Positions 17,481 to 28,475 are shown, numbered from the stretch's first letter. The stretch is DNA of 64,000 bases from Actinomadura sp. J1-007 (GCF_009793335.1 NZ_WING01000001.1:248001-312000); one strand, 5' to 3'. Translations and numbers: made by a program. The notes: generated by a model not told the origin, from the letters alone.

Positions 17481-18306
17481 GCGCGACCGTCGCTCCGGCG
17501 TCGTCGCGCGTCCCGGGCCGGACCGGGAAGAAGGCCACGTTCGCCAACGTGCTGGCGTCGGAGTGGACGAAGCTCCTCACGGTCAGGTCGACGTTCTGGA
17601 CGCTGCTCGCCGGGGCGGTCGTGGTGGTCGGCTTCTCGGCGCTGTGGGCCCTGGCGTTCACCTCCTCCTACGACCAGCTCTCGGCGAGCGACCGGGCGTC
17701 GCTGGCGCCGACCTCGCCGATGCAGATCGCGTTCTACTTCGGCGAGGTGATCTTCGGGGTGCTGGGCGTGCTGGTCATCACCGCCGAGTACTCCACCGGG
17801 ATGATCCGCACCGCGCTCACCGCGATGCCGCGCCGGGCCCGGTACCTCGGCGCGAAGGCGGCGGTGCTGGGCCTGGTCGTGCTGGTCGTGGGGGTGGTCG
17901 TGTCGTTCGCCTCGTTCTTCGTCAGCCAGCTCATCCTCGCGGGCAAGGACCTGGACGGCTCGCTCGGCGACCCCGGGGTGCTGCGCTCGGTGATCGGCGG
18001 CGGCGTCTGGCTCGCGCTGATCGCGGTCATGGCGCTCGGGATCGGGACGCTGCTGCGGCACACGGCGGGCTCGGTCGTCACGGTGTTCGTGGTGCTGTTC
18101 GTGCTCGGCATCGTCGGCGGGTTCCTGCCCGGCAGGTGGGGCGACACGGTCAACAAGCTGCTGCCGTCGAACGCGGGCGGCGCGATCCTCTCCCCCGCAA
18201 GGAGGCGGGGCAGCTCGGCCCCTGGGAGGGGCTCGGCCTGTTCGCGCTCTACACGCTCGTCGTGCTGGCGGTCGCGCTGGCGCTGTTCGAGAGGCGGGAC
18301 GCGTGA
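17477..18306 (+). pseudogene. ABC-2 type permease, one-base frameshift near the 3' end
   Basis: The first 238 or so residues in one frame are an ABC-2 permease: an N-terminal cytoplasmic W-T-K-L-L-T-V-R-S-T segment and six hydrophobic helices, including V-I-T-A-E-Y-S-T-G-M-I-R-T. The last 35 residues (K-E-A-G-Q-L-G, then L-F-A-L-Y-T-L-V-V-L helix, ending E-R-R-D-A) are in the next frame. One extra G after the C-run at 18192-18197 joins them without loss. Restored size is about 276 residues, right for partners of such ATPases. It is coupled to the ATPase (ATGA) and to the next gene (GTGA at 18303). A sequencing indel is the simplest explanation. Confidence 0.82.
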
Positions 18307-18953
18307 GGGCGCGGGCGCCGCGCGGCTCGCTGGCCCCGTGGCGGGCCGGCCTCGGCCTGCTGGCGCTGGCGACCGTGTCGGTGTCGTTCGCGATCCAGCT
18401 GCCCGTGCTGGACCCCGTCAGCTTCTTCAGCTACTGGACGACGCTCAGCAACCTCGCGGGCGGCGTCGCGCTGCTCGCCGGGTCGGTACCGGGCCTGCGG
18501 CACCGCCGCTGGGTCGACTGGCTGCGCGGCGCCGCCGCGCTCTACCTGGCGATCACCGGGGTGGTGTACGCGCTGCTGCTGGGCGGCGGCGTCGGGAGCC
18601 TGTCCGGCTGGGTCGAGCACCGGATCATGCCCGTCGCGGTGCCGCTGGACTGGCTGCTGTTCTCGGCCGGGCACCGGCTGGCGACCCGGCGGACGATGCT
18701 GAGCTGGCTCGCGTTCCCGATCGGGTACCTGGCGTACACGCTGTTCCACGGCGCCGTGACGTCCTGGTACCCGTACCCGTTCTTCGACGCGGCCCACCGC
18801 GGCTACGCGGTCGTGACGGGCTACACGATCGCCATCGCGGGGACGGCCGTCGCGGTCGCCGCCCTGCTGCTGCTCTGGTCGGGGCTGAGACGCCGGGCGT
18901 CCCGCCTCCTCAGGCCCGCGCGAGCGGTGACCTGGGTACGCGAGACACCCTGA
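18303..18953 (+). CDS. Pr6Pr-family membrane protein
   Basis: 216 residues with six predicted transmembrane helices. F-F-S-Y-W-T-T-L-S-N-L near residue 43 and the W-Y-P-Y-P-F-F-D segment are typical of Pr6Pr proteins, which relate to the AIG1/ADTRP (FAR-17a) fatty-acid-ester hydrolase fold. GTG 18303 overlaps the restored permease stop as GTGA, so it is probably co-transcribed with the ABC genes. The function of bacterial members is unknown; catalysis on lipid esters is only a homology-based guess. Confidence 0.75.
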   Translation: MRARAPRGSLAPWRAGLGLLALATVSVSFAIQLPVLDPVSFFSYWTTLSNLAGGVALLAGSVPGLRHRRWVDWLRGAAALYLAITGVVYALLLGGGVGSLSGWVEHRIMPVAVPLDWLLFSAGHRLATRRTMLSWLAFPIGYLAYTLFHGAVTSWYPYPFFDAAHRGYAVVTGYTIAIAGTAVAVAALLLLWSGLRRRASRLLRPARAVTWVRETP

Positions 18954-18974
18954 CGCGACGGCCCGCATGGACGC

Positions 18975-19757
18975 CTAGGCCGGGCCGCGGGCGCGGCGGG
19001 CGAGCGCGTGCCCGAGCGCCACGCCCGCGAGGGCGACGGCTCCTCCGGTGACGAACGCGGCGGCCATCGGCCACGGCGACGACGCCGGACGCCGCTCGTC
19101 CCTGCGGCCCTCGTGGACGACGCGTCCGCCCTCGCTCGGGGGAACGGCCGGAACGCGCGCCGCGCCCCGTCCGCCGGGACCCCGAGCCGGACCGCCCGCG
19201 AGAGGCCGCTCGACGCCCGCCTCCACGCGCGGCTCCGGGCCGGTGAGGTCGTCCTCGACGGCGGCGAAGAACTGGGCGGCGGTCCGCTTGGCGACGGCCG
19301 CGAGCATGCGCTGGCCGACGCCGCCGACCATGCCGCCGACGACCGCCTCGGCGTCGTAGTCCACGCGCGTCGAGCCGTTCCCGCCCGCCCCGCTCCCGCC
19401 GCCGCTGTCGCCGCCGCCGCTGTCGCCGCCGTCGCTGTCGCCGTCGTCCCCGCCGTCGCGTGGCGCGGGCGACAGGCTGACGCGGACGGTGGCCTCGACC
19501 GTGCCCGGCGCGCCCTGGCCGCGCGCCTGGAGCACGAACGCGCGGGGCGGATCGGGTTCGGCGAGCCGGACCTCCCCCGCGTACGTGCCCCGGATAGAGG
19601 CGACGCCCGCGGAGACCGTCATGCGGTACCGGTCCGGGCCGACGGGTTCGAGCGACTGGCAGCCCGGGATCGTCCGGGCGAGCACCGCCGGATCCTGGAG
19701 GGCGTCCCAGACGTCCTGGAGCGGGGCGGAGACGATGGCGGAGCCGGTGACCTGCAT
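18975..19757 (-). CDS. CoxG-like SRPBCC protein with membrane tail
   Basis: 260 residues. Residues 1-180 are a CO-dehydrogenase subunit G (CoxG) START-like fold: start M-Q-V-T-G-S, I-P-G-C-Q-S-L, and V-G-Q-R-M-L-A near the domain end. It is interrupted near residue 105 by a Gly/Ser/Asp-rich repeat (G-G-D-S-G-G-G-D-S). After a flexible stretch a single hydrophobic helix near residues 230-250 ends in R-R-A-R-G. CoxG proteins are thought to anchor or help assemble molybdenum hydroxylases at the membrane. The structural genes lie 1.2 kb away on the same strand, separated by the oppositely oriented deacetylase gene. Confidence 0.8.
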   Translation of the reverse strand: MQVTGSAIVSAPLQDVWDALQDPAVLARTIPGCQSLEPVGPDRYRMTVSAGVASIRGTYAGEVRLAEPDPPRAFVLQARGQGAPGTVEATVRVSLSPAPRDGGDDGDSDGGDSGGGDSGGGSGAGGNGSTRVDYDAEAVVGGMVGGVGQRMLAAVAKRTAAQFFAAVEDDLTGPEPRVEAGVERPLAGGPARGPGGRGAARVPAVPPSEGGRVVHEGRRDERRPASSPWPMAAAFVTGGAVALAGVALGHALARRARGPA

Positions 19758-20085
19758 GACCCGACCTTAGAGAACGCCGGCCCCGCCCGCAGGGGCAACA
19801 TGTGCCGAGTACACGCCGAGGATCGGTGAGATACGCGCGCGGGACCGCGGGCATGGTCAGATATGTCCGTACAGCCCGGAAAGTCGCGCGGCGTTCGCCC
19901 GAACCGCGCCCGCCCCCGGCGCGTCAACCGAAGCGGGCGCGGGATGATCGACGAGCGAACGGCGAGCGGCCGCGGACGACCCGGAACGACACGGAACGAC
20001 GCGGACCGACAGCGACAGCGAACGACGAACGACGACGTACGGCCCGGAACGACAGCGAACGACGAGTGAACGGAGTGCGCGGCAG
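19758..20085. other. Intergenic region with short-repeat tract
   Basis: 328 nt between the divergent CoxG-like and polysaccharide deacetylase genes. The right half is filled by the degenerate GACGAC/GGAACGAC repeat listed separately. The left part holds the CoxG promoter side, but no clear -35/-10 pair was found. No small gene with family features was seen on either strand. Confidence 0.6.
19974..20064 (+). repeat. Degenerate GGAACGAC short tandem repeats
   Basis: About nine imperfect copies of an 8-11 nt unit around (C)GGAACGAC(A/G), with variants CGGACCGAC and GCGAACGAC, sit just before the deacetylase start. Copies are head-to-tail and irregularly spaced, unlike a CRISPR. The tract ends about 20 nt before the ATG, so it would lie in the mRNA leader or promoter. 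Confidence 0.7.
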
Positions 20086-20932
20086 ATGCGAGGGAAGACG
20101 CCCGTGATCGCCACGGTGGCCGCCGGAGTCCTCGGGGTGGCGGCGGGCGCGTGGCCCGCCCTGGCGGACGCGGCGGCGACCGACCCCGGCCCGGCGACCC
20201 GGTCCGGGCTGCGCGCCGCGCTCGCCGACCACGAGTGGGAGGCGCCGAAGCCCGGCTCGTGGACGCCGCCGCAGCCGTCCAAGGACGGCCTGCCGCCCGT
20301 CATCTCGCGGATCTCCACGAACGACCGCGTGGTGTTCCTGACGATCGACGACGGCTACACCTACGACGCCGAGTTCGTGCGGCTGGTCCGCAAGGAGAAG
20401 GTCCCGATCCTGACGTTCCTCACGTCCCAGTACATCCGGGGGCAGGGGCAGTACTTCTGGGCCATGCGCAACGCCGGGTCGCCGATGGAGAACCACACCG
20501 TCACCCACCCCAACATGGCGACGCTCACCCCGAGCGGCAGAAGCGGGAGATCTGCGACTCGTCCGACGCGATCGCCAAGCAGTACGGCCGCCGCCCGCAG
20601 ATCTTCCGGCCCCCGTTCGGCAGCATGAACCTCACCACCCGCAAGGTCGCCAAGGAGTGCGGCATCAAGTCGTTCCTGCTGTGGTCGGCGGAGTTCTACA
20701 ACGGGACGACCGGGCCCGGAGCCGGGTTCAACGGCTTCGCGCGGGGGACGGCGCGGGCAAGGGCTTCAAGCCGGGCGACGTCATCCTCATGCACTACCGC
20801 AAGGGCCTGGCGCAGCAGTTCCAGATGATGCTCGGCTGGATCAAGGAGCAGGGTTTCCGGCCCGCCGCCGTGCAGAACTACATCCCGAAGTCCCTCGGCG
20901 GCAACGCCCCTGACCAGCGGCCGGGCGGCTAA
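20086..20932 (+). pseudogene. Secreted polysaccharide deacetylase (NodB domain), two frameshifts
   Basis: The start M-R-G-K-T-P-V-I and an Ala-rich hydrophobic segment form a Sec signal peptide. The NodB domain is readable across three frames: T-I-D-D-G-Y (Asp pair), E-N-H-T-V-T-H-P (HxxxH metal site), then F-R-P-P-F-G-S, and L-M-H-Y-R near the C-terminus. The frame changes at the C-run 20528-20531 (add one C: L-T-P-E-R-Q-K-R) and the G-run 20743-20747 (add one G: A-R-G-D-G-A-G-K). Both repairs restore family sequence, so sequencing error is likely. It would act on cell-wall or capsular glycan outside the membrane. The stop codon overlaps that of the convergent hydroxylase gene. Confidence 0.82.
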
Positions 20933-23510
20933 AGCTCGCCTTCCGGGACGATTCCCGGTTGCCCCGGCCGCGGCTCGCCGCCGCGGCTAGGGTCAGGCGG
21001 GCTGGCGGGGTTGAGGTCCCCCGCTCCCCGAGCAACCCCGCCAGCATCGTCGTCCTCCCGACGCCGCCCGGCCCCCGCCCCGGCGGCGCTCCCGGCCTCC
21101 GCTCCCGCACCCGTCCCCGCGCCCGTCCCGGCGGCGCTCCATGCGGCGGACGTGCGGCGGAGGTGGAAGAGGGCGTCGGGGCTGAGGGGCATCGCGTCGA
21201 TCCCGATGCCCTCGGCGTCCTCCACCGCCGACGCGATCACGGCGGACACCGGGATCACCCCCGCCTCGCCCGCGCCCTTGATGCCGAGCGGGTTGAGCGG
21301 CGACGGCGTCTCCAGATGGTCGATCTCGACGGCCGGGACCTCCGTCGCGTACGGCATCAGGAAGTCCATGAACGAGGCGTTGAGGAGCTGGCCGGACGCG
21401 TCGTACGCCATCCGCTCGTAGAGGGCCCCGGCGACGCCCTGCGCCACTCCCCCGTGGATCTGGCCCTCGACGATGCGCGGGTTGACGAGGCGGCCGCAGT
21501 CGTGCACGACGGCGTACCGCAGGATCCGGATCTCGGCGGTGTCGGGGTCGGTCTCCACGATCGCGGCGTGCGCCCCGGCGGCGAACGTGGACCGCACCGG
21601 CGAGTAGTAGTCGCGCCCCTCCAGGCCGGGCTCGTCGCCGGGCGCGACGGGCGGCTCGGACGGCGGGCGGCCCGTCGCGAACTGCGTGGCGGCGGCGGTC
21701 TGCGCGTCGAACGCGTACCGCAGCGGGTTGGACAGCACCGCGACCGTCGCGAGCGGCACCGCCGCCGAACGGTCCCCGCGCACGTGCACGACCCCGTCGG
21801 TGACGTCGAGGTCGCGCGGGTCGGCTTCGAGGGCCTCGGCCGCGATGCGCAGCGCCTTGGCCCGCACCTTGCGGCAGGCGAGCGCGATCGCGTTGCCGCT
21901 CATCACGGCCGCGCGGGACGCGAACGTCCCGACCGCGTAGCCGAACCGGCGGGTGTCGCCGGTCGTGACGCGCACGCTCTCGATCGGGACGCCCAGCTCG
22001 GCGGCGGCGATCTGCGCGAAGGCGGTCTGGTGGCCCTGCCCCTGCGAGGTGAGCCCGGTGGACACGTGCACCCGCCCCGCCGAGTCGATCTCGACGTGCC
22101 CGCCCTCGTACGGGCCGACGCCCGTGCCCTCGACGTAGCAGCCGAGGCCGATCCCGATCCGGCGCCCGCGCGCGGCGGCGGCCCGCCGCTCGCCCTCGAA
22201 CGCGTCCCAGCCGATCAGGTCCCGGACCCTGCGCAGCAGCTCGGGGTAGTCGCCCGAGTCGTACACCAGCGGCCGGCCGTCCTGGAACGTCAGGCCCTGG
22301 TCGTAGGGGAACTCGTCCGGCTGGATCAGGTTGGCCGCGCGCACGTCGGCGCGGTCGAGGCCGAGGTGCGCGGCGATGCGGTCCATCGTCCGCTCCATGC
22401 AGAACACGCCCTGCGGGCGGCCCGCGCCCCGGTACGGGGTGACGATCAGCGTGTTGGTGTAGAGGCTGCGGACCTCCGCCCGGTACGCGCCGATCCGGTA
22501 CGGCCCGAGGAGCTGGGTGGAGGTGACGATCGGGATGATGATCCCGTACGGGGTGTAGGCGCCGTGGTCGTGCAGGATGCGCACGTCCAGGCCGAGCACG
22601 CGGCCCGCGCCGTCGAACCCGACCCGCACGTCGTGGAGCTGGCCGCGCTCGTGCGCCGACGCGACGAAGTGCTCGCGCCGGTCCTCGGCCCACTTGACCT
22701 CGCGGCCGAGCAGGCGCGCGGCCCACGGCACGAGGACCTCCTCCGGCCACGGGTGGACGATCTTGACGCCGAAGCCGCCGCCGACGTCCGGGGCGACCAC
22801 CTCGACCTTGCCGGGCGGCAGGTCCAGCTTCGCGGCGATCGCGGCGCGCACGCTCGTGGACGCCTGCGTGGAGGAGTAGACGCGCAGGGACCCGTCGTCG
22901 GCGTCCCAGCGGGCGTAGACGCCGCGCCCCTCCAGCGGGGTGGACGCGCTGCGCTCGATCGAGAGCCGGAACTCCAGCACGTGCGGCGCGTCCGCGATGG
23001 CGGCGGGCGCGTCGCCGTTCTCCTGGAGCAGGACGGCGCCGACGTTGCCGGGCACGTCCGGGTGGACGAGGTCGCGGGCGCGCTCGGCGTTCTCGATGCC
23101 GACGACGGCGGGCAGCGGCTCGTAGCCGACGCGGACGCGCTCGGCGGCGTCCTCGGCCAGGTAGCGGTCGGCGGCGACGACCATCGCGACCGGCTCGCCG
23201 ACGTGCCGGACGACGTCGCGGGCGAGCGCGTACCCGGTGCGGCCGTGGGTGAGCGCCGGGTGCGGGATGAGCAGCGGCAGCGGCTCGGCGACGCGGCCGG
23301 GCAGGTCGTCCCAGGTGTAGATCGCGACGAGGCCGTCCACGTCCAGCGCGTCCGCGACGTCGATGCCGGTGACGCGCGCGTGCGCGTGGGGCGACCGGAC
23401 GAACGCGGCGGCGAGCGCGCCCCGCCCGAGGTCGTCCAGGAACCGGCCCTGGCCGGTCAGCAGCCTCGGGTCCTCGCGCCGCGCGATCGGCTCGCCGAAC
23501 ATCCGCGTGC

Positions 23511-23514
<4 letters not shown>
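20929..23514 (-). CDS. Molybdenum hydroxylase large subunit (CoxL/XdhA-like)
   Basis: 861 residues of the xanthine dehydrogenase/CO dehydrogenase large-subunit family that carries the molybdopterin (cytosine dinucleotide) cofactor. Visible: G-G-G-F-G-V-K, the active-site loop P-Y-R-G-A-G-R-P, G-Q-G-H-Q-T cofactor loop, and I-K-G-A-G-E-A-G with the catalytic Glu. The loop is not the A-Y-R-C-S-F-R of true (form I) CO dehydrogenase, so the substrate is more likely an N-heterocycle or aldehyde. A roughly 80-residue Gly/Ala-rich C-terminal extension is unusual. ATGA overlap with the small subunit gene. Confidence 0.88.
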
Positions 23515-23992
<478 letters not shown>

Positions 23993-23996
<4 letters not shown>

Positions 23997-24892
23997 GCCG
24001 CCCCTCCTCCGCCGCCGTCACCGTCGCGGGCGCCCGGTCCGTCCAGCCGGGCCTCGGCGAGGGCCTCGGCGGTCGCCTCGCGCAGGGCCCGGTCGGTGAG
24101 GACGCCCGCCAGATGCCGCCGGTAGTCGGCGCTCGCGTGGACGTCGCCGTCCGGGTCGACGTTCTCCCGGGCGAACGCGGCGGCGCAGGCGCCCTCCGCG
24201 GCGACGGACGTCAGGTCGAGCACGAGCGGTGTCGCGCCGACGCCGAGGTAGCCGGCGCGGGCCGAGCGGACCGTACCGTCCGCGCCGAGCGCGACGGTGA
24301 CGGCCACCCCGGCGAGCGCGTAGTCGCCGTGCCTGCGGGACGTCTCGGCGAACGCCGAGCCCGACCGGGGCGGCGCGGCCGGGAAGAACGCGGAGACCGC
24401 CAGCTCGTCGGGCGCGAGCGCCGGTTCGAGCGGCCCGGCGAAGAAGGCGCCCGCGGGGATCGTCCGGCGGCCCCGCACGGACGCGGCCTCGACCGCCCCG
24501 CCGAGCACGGCGAGGACGGCGGGCAGCTCGGCGGCCGGGTCGGCGTGGGCGAGGCTCCCGACGACCGTCCCGCGGTTGCGGACCGCCGGGTGCGCGACGT
24601 GCCGGACGGCGCGGCGCAGGAGCGGCTGGACGCGGGCGGCCCCCTCGGACCGTCCGGCGGCGGCGTGCCGGACCAGCGCGCCCGCCCGCACGCCCGCGGC
24701 GGTCGCCTCCAGCGCGCCGAGCCCCGCGACGCCGTTGATGTCGACCAGCCGCGCGGGCGCGGCCAGCCGCATGTTGAGCAGCGGGATCAGCGACTGCCCG
24801 CCCGCCAGGACCTTCGCGCCCGGCTCCGCGAGCGCCTCCAGCGCCGCGTCGACCGTGCGGGGGGCGGTGTAGGCGAAGGGGGGAGGCTTCAC
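23993..24892 (-). CDS. Molybdenum hydroxylase FAD-binding medium subunit (CoxM-like)
   Basis: 299 residues. FAD-binding motifs are A-G-G-Q-S-L-I-P-L-L-N-M-R-L and V-G-S-L-A-H-A-D-P-A-A-E-L, followed by the CO-dehydrogenase flavoprotein C-terminal domain. GTG start at 24892 (M-K-P-P-P-F), only 4 nt after the stop of the uracil-type permease, so permease and hydroxylase are one transcription unit. A Gly/Ala tail ends the protein. Confidence 0.9.
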
Positions 24893-24896
24893 GCGC

Positions 24897-26357
24897 TCAC
24901 CCGTTCTCGGCCGTGGGCGGGCGGACCGGGCCGCCGATCTCGCGCTCGTCCGGCGCGATCACGCCCGCGCCGGTGCCGCCGGGCCCGCGCCGGGGGCCCG
25001 CGACCGCGTTCAGCGCGTGGTAGCCGACGAGCACGGCGACGGTGCCGAACGCGATGCCCTGCAACGGGAAGTCGTCGGTGATCTTCAACGTGACGTCGCC
25101 GATGCCGAGGATGAGCGCCGCCGCGACCGGCACCAGGTTGACGGGGTCGCCGAAGTCGATCCGGTTCTCGATCCAGATCTTCGCGCCGAGCAGGCCGATC
25201 ATCCCGTACAGCACGACGGTGATGCCGCCGAGCACGCCGCCGGGCGTCGCGGCGACGAGCGCGCCGAACTTCGGGCACAGCCCGAACGCGATCGCGACGA
25301 CCGCCGCGATGTGGTAGGCGGCGGTGGAGTAGATGCGGGTGGCGGCCATGACGCCGATGTTCTCGGCGTACGTGGTGGTGGGCGAGCCGCCGACGCCGGA
25401 GGCGAGGACCGTGGCGGCGCCGTCGGCGGCGAGCGCGCGGCCGAGCACCGGGTCCAGGTCGTCGCCGGTCATCGCGGACACCGCCTTGACGTGCCCGGTG
25501 TTCTCGGCGATGAGCGCGATGACGGCGGGCAGCGCCAGCAGGATCGCGGACGTCGTGAAGCCGGGGGCGTGCAGGTCGGGGAAGCCGAACCAGTCCGCGC
25601 CCCGGACGCCCGCGAGATCGACCCGGTCGTGCGGGAACGCCGTCGCGACGCAGTACGGGCCCTCCTTCGGGCACGGGCGCCCCGCCGCGTCCAGGAGGTT
25701 CTGCCCCGGCAGCACCGAGGTGATCTCCCCGGCGGCGCGGTCGAGCACCCACGACAGCGCGAACCCGAAGACCAGCGCGAGCAGGATCGCGATCCGCGCC
25801 CAGAACCCGCGCAGCAGCACGGCGCACAGCACCGCGAAGCCGAGCGTGAGCAGGCCCGTCCACTGGTCCTGCGGCCAGTAGGTCCGGGCGACGACCGGCG
25901 CGAGGTTGAACCCGATCAGCATGACGACCGCGCCGGTCACCACGGGCGGGAACACCCGGTGCACGACCTCGCCGCCGAGCGCGTGGACGACCACGCCGAC
26001 CGCGAGCAGCGCGAGGCCCGCCACCAGGATCGCGCCGGTCACCGCCGCGCTGTCGCCGCCCGCCGCGCGGATCGCCGCGACCGCCCCGACGAACGAGGCG
26101 CTCGTGCCGAGGTAGCTCGGCACCCGGCCGCCGACGATCAGCAGGAACAGCAGCGTCGCGACCCCGGACATCATGATCGACAGGTTGGGGTCCAGGCCCA
26201 TCACCACGGGGAACACGAACGTCGCGCCGAACATCGCGACCACGTGCTGCGCGCCGATCCCGGCCGTGCGCGGCCAGCTCAGCCGCTCGTCCGGCCGCAC
26301 CACCTCGCCCGGCGGCGGGGTCCTCCCGTCGCCGTGCACCTTCCAGCCGAACGCCAT
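24897..26357 (-). CDS. uraA: NCS2-family uracil-type permease
   Basis: 486 residues with about 14 hydrophobic segments. The S-P-T-T-T-Y-A-E-N-I-G-V motif marks the uracil (UraA/PyrP) branch of NCS2; xanthine/urate carriers have a different Asn-Gln pair here. Start ATG 26357 (M-A-F-G-W-K-V-H-G) is preceded by GGAGG; the longer upstream frame has no similarity. First gene of the unit that continues into the molybdenum hydroxylase, which suggests the imported nucleobase feeds that enzyme. Confidence 0.88.
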   Translation of the reverse strand: MAFGWKVHGDGRTPPPGEVVRPDERLSWPRTAGIGAQHVVAMFGATFVFPVVMGLDPNLSIMMSGVATLLFLLIVGGRVPSYLGTSASFVGAVAAIRAAGGDSAAVTGAILVAGLALLAVGVVVHALGGEVVHRVFPPVVTGAVVMLIGFNLAPVVARTYWPQDQWTGLLTLGFAVLCAVLLRGFWARIAILLALVFGFALSWVLDRAAGEITSVLPGQNLLDAAGRPCPKEGPYCVATAFPHDRVDLAGVRGADWFGFPDLHAPGFTTSAILLALPAVIALIAENTGHVKAVSAMTGDDLDPVLGRALAADGAATVLASGVGGSPTTTYAENIGVMAATRIYSTAAYHIAAVVAIAFGLCPKFGALVAATPGGVLGGITVVLYGMIGLLGAKIWIENRIDFGDPVNLVPVAAALILGIGDVTLKITDDFPLQGIAFGTVAVLVGYHALNAVAGPRRGPGGTGAGVIAPDEREIGGPVRPPTAENG

Positions 26358-26550
26358 CCGCGGCCTCCTCCCGGACAGTCCCCCGACCGGAACGTTCCCT
26401 GTGCCTTCCCGCGCGGGCGTGCTCGTGAACGTGCGCCCGCGCGCGAACGCGTCCGGGCAACGTACAGCCACCCGAGCGGACCGGGCCTCGGCGGTGCCCG
26501 CCGAGGCCCGTCCGCTCCGGGGTCGTTCGGCTCGTTCCGTTCGGGCGCGG

Positions 26551-28395
26551 TCAGATCCCCCTCATCCGCAGCACGTGCAGCGCGAGGGTGAGGTTGAGGC
26601 GCAGGTGCGCGTCCTCGGTGAACGGGCCGAGCATCCGCTCCAGCTTCCCGATGCGGTAGCGCAGCGTGTTGTAGTGGAAGTGCAGCCGCCGCGCCGTCTC
26701 GGCCACGTTGAGGTTGGTCTCCAGCAGCACCTGGAGGGTGCGGCGCAGGTCGACCAGCTCCGGCTCCTCGTCGGAGGCGAGCTCGCCGAGCGTCTCGCGG
26801 ACGAACGCGTGCAGCTCCTCCGGGTCGGAGACCAGGCTGAGCAGCCGGTAGACGCCGAGCTGGTCGAAGTGCGCGCGGGCGCCGGCGCCGTGGAGCTGCC
26901 GTCCGACCCGGACGGCCTTGACCGCCTGCTCGTACGCCTCGGGAAGCCCGGCGGGCGACGTGACCGTCCGGCTGATCCCGGTGGAGAACGTGCGCCGCAC
27001 CGGCAGGTGCTCGGCGAAGACCGACGACGCCTCCTTCACCATCGTCTGGATCGGCCCGGTCGGCAGGTCGGCGGTGTCGCCGTCCTCCGCGCCGATGACC
27101 GCGACGACCTCGTGCGCGAAGCTCGCGACGGCGGCGCCACGGTCGTGGCGGCGGACGGCGGCCGTCCACGCGGCGGCGAGCCGTTCCTGCGCCGAGCGCT
27201 CCTCGGCGCCCCGGCCGCTGCGCGTGCCGCCTTCGAGGTCGCCGCGCGGCCTCGGGACCTCCGCCCGCGTACGGGAGGAGTCGGCGCCCCGTCCCCGGGC
27301 GCCGCCCGCGCCGCCGGCTCCGGCCGCGCCCGCTTCGGCGCCGCGCCCGGTCCGGTCGGCGCCCGCGGGCCCGCCGCGTCCGTCCAGCTCGGCGACGACC
27401 ACCATGACGGGGCGGTCGAGGTCCCAGCCGAACCCGTCGCAGTGCGCGACGACCCGGTCGTCGTCGCCCGCGCGGCCCGCGAGGATGTCGCGCAGGAAGT
27501 CGGCGCGGTACTTGCTCTCGACCGCCGCGACCGCCTGCTGCTTGGTCACCACGAGCGCCGCGACGGTCGCGGCGCGTTCGAGGATGCCGAGGTCGGTGCC
27601 GCGCAGCGTCGCGTTCGGGCTGAACGCGATGATCCGGCCGTGGTCGAACCCGCCGGCGACGACGGGGACGACCAGGTGGTCGGCGGTGCCGTGCGCGCCG
27701 GTGATGCCGCAGCCGCCGCGCCCGCACGCCGCGTGCCGGCCCGCGTCGAACGCCCGCATGGCCTGCACCCGCTCCTCGGGCCCGGCGCCCGCGAGGACGC
27801 GCTGGTCGCCGTCCAGCACCACGACCGCCACGTCCAGCAGCGTCGCGACCTCGTCGACCACCTCCTGGAGCCCGCCGCCGCACAGCACGATCTGCACGAG
27901 CGCCCGGTGCACCTCCTCGGTGCGGGCGAGCACGGCGGCCTGCCGGTTGAGGATGTCGGTCAGGACCTGGTTCAGGATGTCGTCGAACCCGACGTCGTTC
28001 GGCAGCAGGATCAGGGGGAAGCCGCGCCGGTCGGCCTGCGCGATCATCTCGGCGGGCAGCGAGTCCAGGTACCGGCCGAGCTTGATCGCGAGCGCGGCCA
28101 GGCCGCGCTCGTCCAGGTCGGCGACCAGGTTGTCGAGGGACTGGGGGGTGTTGCGCAGGGGGTAGCCGGTGGTCAGCAGCAGCTCGTTCGGTTTGACCCA
28201 CGACAGGATGTCGGGGACCTCCATCACGTTCAGCCGCTGGACGATGCGGTCGAGTCCCGCCCGTCCGGCGATGAGCCGGGCGCCGTTCAGGGTGGAGACG
28301 CCGAGGACCTCGCCGACGGACAGGCCGTAGGTCAGTGTTCCGGTGCTCGCGAGCCGGAGGGCCGGTGGGCCCGGGTCCGCGCTGGTGTAACTCAT
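26551..28395 (-). CDS. pucR: PucR-family transcriptional regulator
   Basis: 614 residues. An N-terminal PucR sensor domain (S-V-G-E-V-L-G, then V-M-E-V-P-D-I-L-S-W-V) covers about residues 30-150, a GAF-like middle part follows, and the C-terminus has the PucR helix-turn-helix (L-N-V-A-E-T-A-R-R-L, F-H-Y-N-T-L-R-Y-R-I). An Ala/Gly/Arg-rich linker near residues 345-400 separates them. PucR proteins control purine and related nitrogen catabolism. It sits between the permease-hydroxylase operon (same strand, 193 nt downstream) and the divergent AllFGH-like genes, so both are likely targets. Start ATG 28395 (M-S-Y-T-S-A). Confidence 0.9.
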   Translation of the reverse strand: MSYTSADPGPPALRLASTGTLTYGLSVGEVLGVSTLNGARLIAGRAGLDRIVQRLNVMEVPDILSWVKPNELLLTTGYPLRNTPQSLDNLVADLDERGLAALAIKLGRYLDSLPAEMIAQADRRGFPLILLPNDVGFDDILNQVLTDILNRQAAVLARTEEVHRALVQIVLCGGGLQEVVDEVATLLDVAVVVLDGDQRVLAGAGPEERVQAMRAFDAGRHAACGRGGCGITGAHGTADHLVVPVVAGGFDHGRIIAFSPNATLRGTDLGILERAATVAALVVTKQQAVAAVESKYRADFLRDILAGRAGDDDRVVAHCDGFGWDLDRPVMVVVAELDGRGGPAGADRTGRGAEAGAAGAGGAGGARGRGADSSRTRAEVPRPRGDLEGGTRSGRGAEERSAQERLAAAWTAAVRRHDRGAAVASFAHEVVAVIGAEDGDTADLPTGPIQTMVKEASSVFAEHLPVRRTFSTGISRTVTSPAGLPEAYEQAVKAVRVGRQLHGAGARAHFDQLGVYRLLSLVSDPEELHAFVRETLGELASDEEPELVDLRRTLQVLLETNLNVAETARRLHFHYNTLRYRIGKLERMLGPFTEDAHLRLNLTLALHVLRMRGI

Positions 28396-28445
28396 GCCAG
28401 GGGTCACCTCGCCTTTTGGTGCGTACATCGCCCGATACGGCGTGA

Positions 28446-28475
28446 TCGCTACCTGTTCCTGATCAACCCTGACAA
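28446..28475 (-). promoter_or_regulatory. Possible pucR promoter
   Basis: On the minus strand TTGTCA (28475-28470) and TAGCGA (28451-28446) are separated by 18 nt, about 50 nt before the pucR start, within an AT-richer patch of the 228-nt divergent region shared with the DUF2877 gene. No matching pair was found for the plus strand. Confidence 0.35.

Noticed and set aside
19974..20064. CRISPR array
   Set aside because: Units are 8-11 nt, irregular and without spacers or cas genes.
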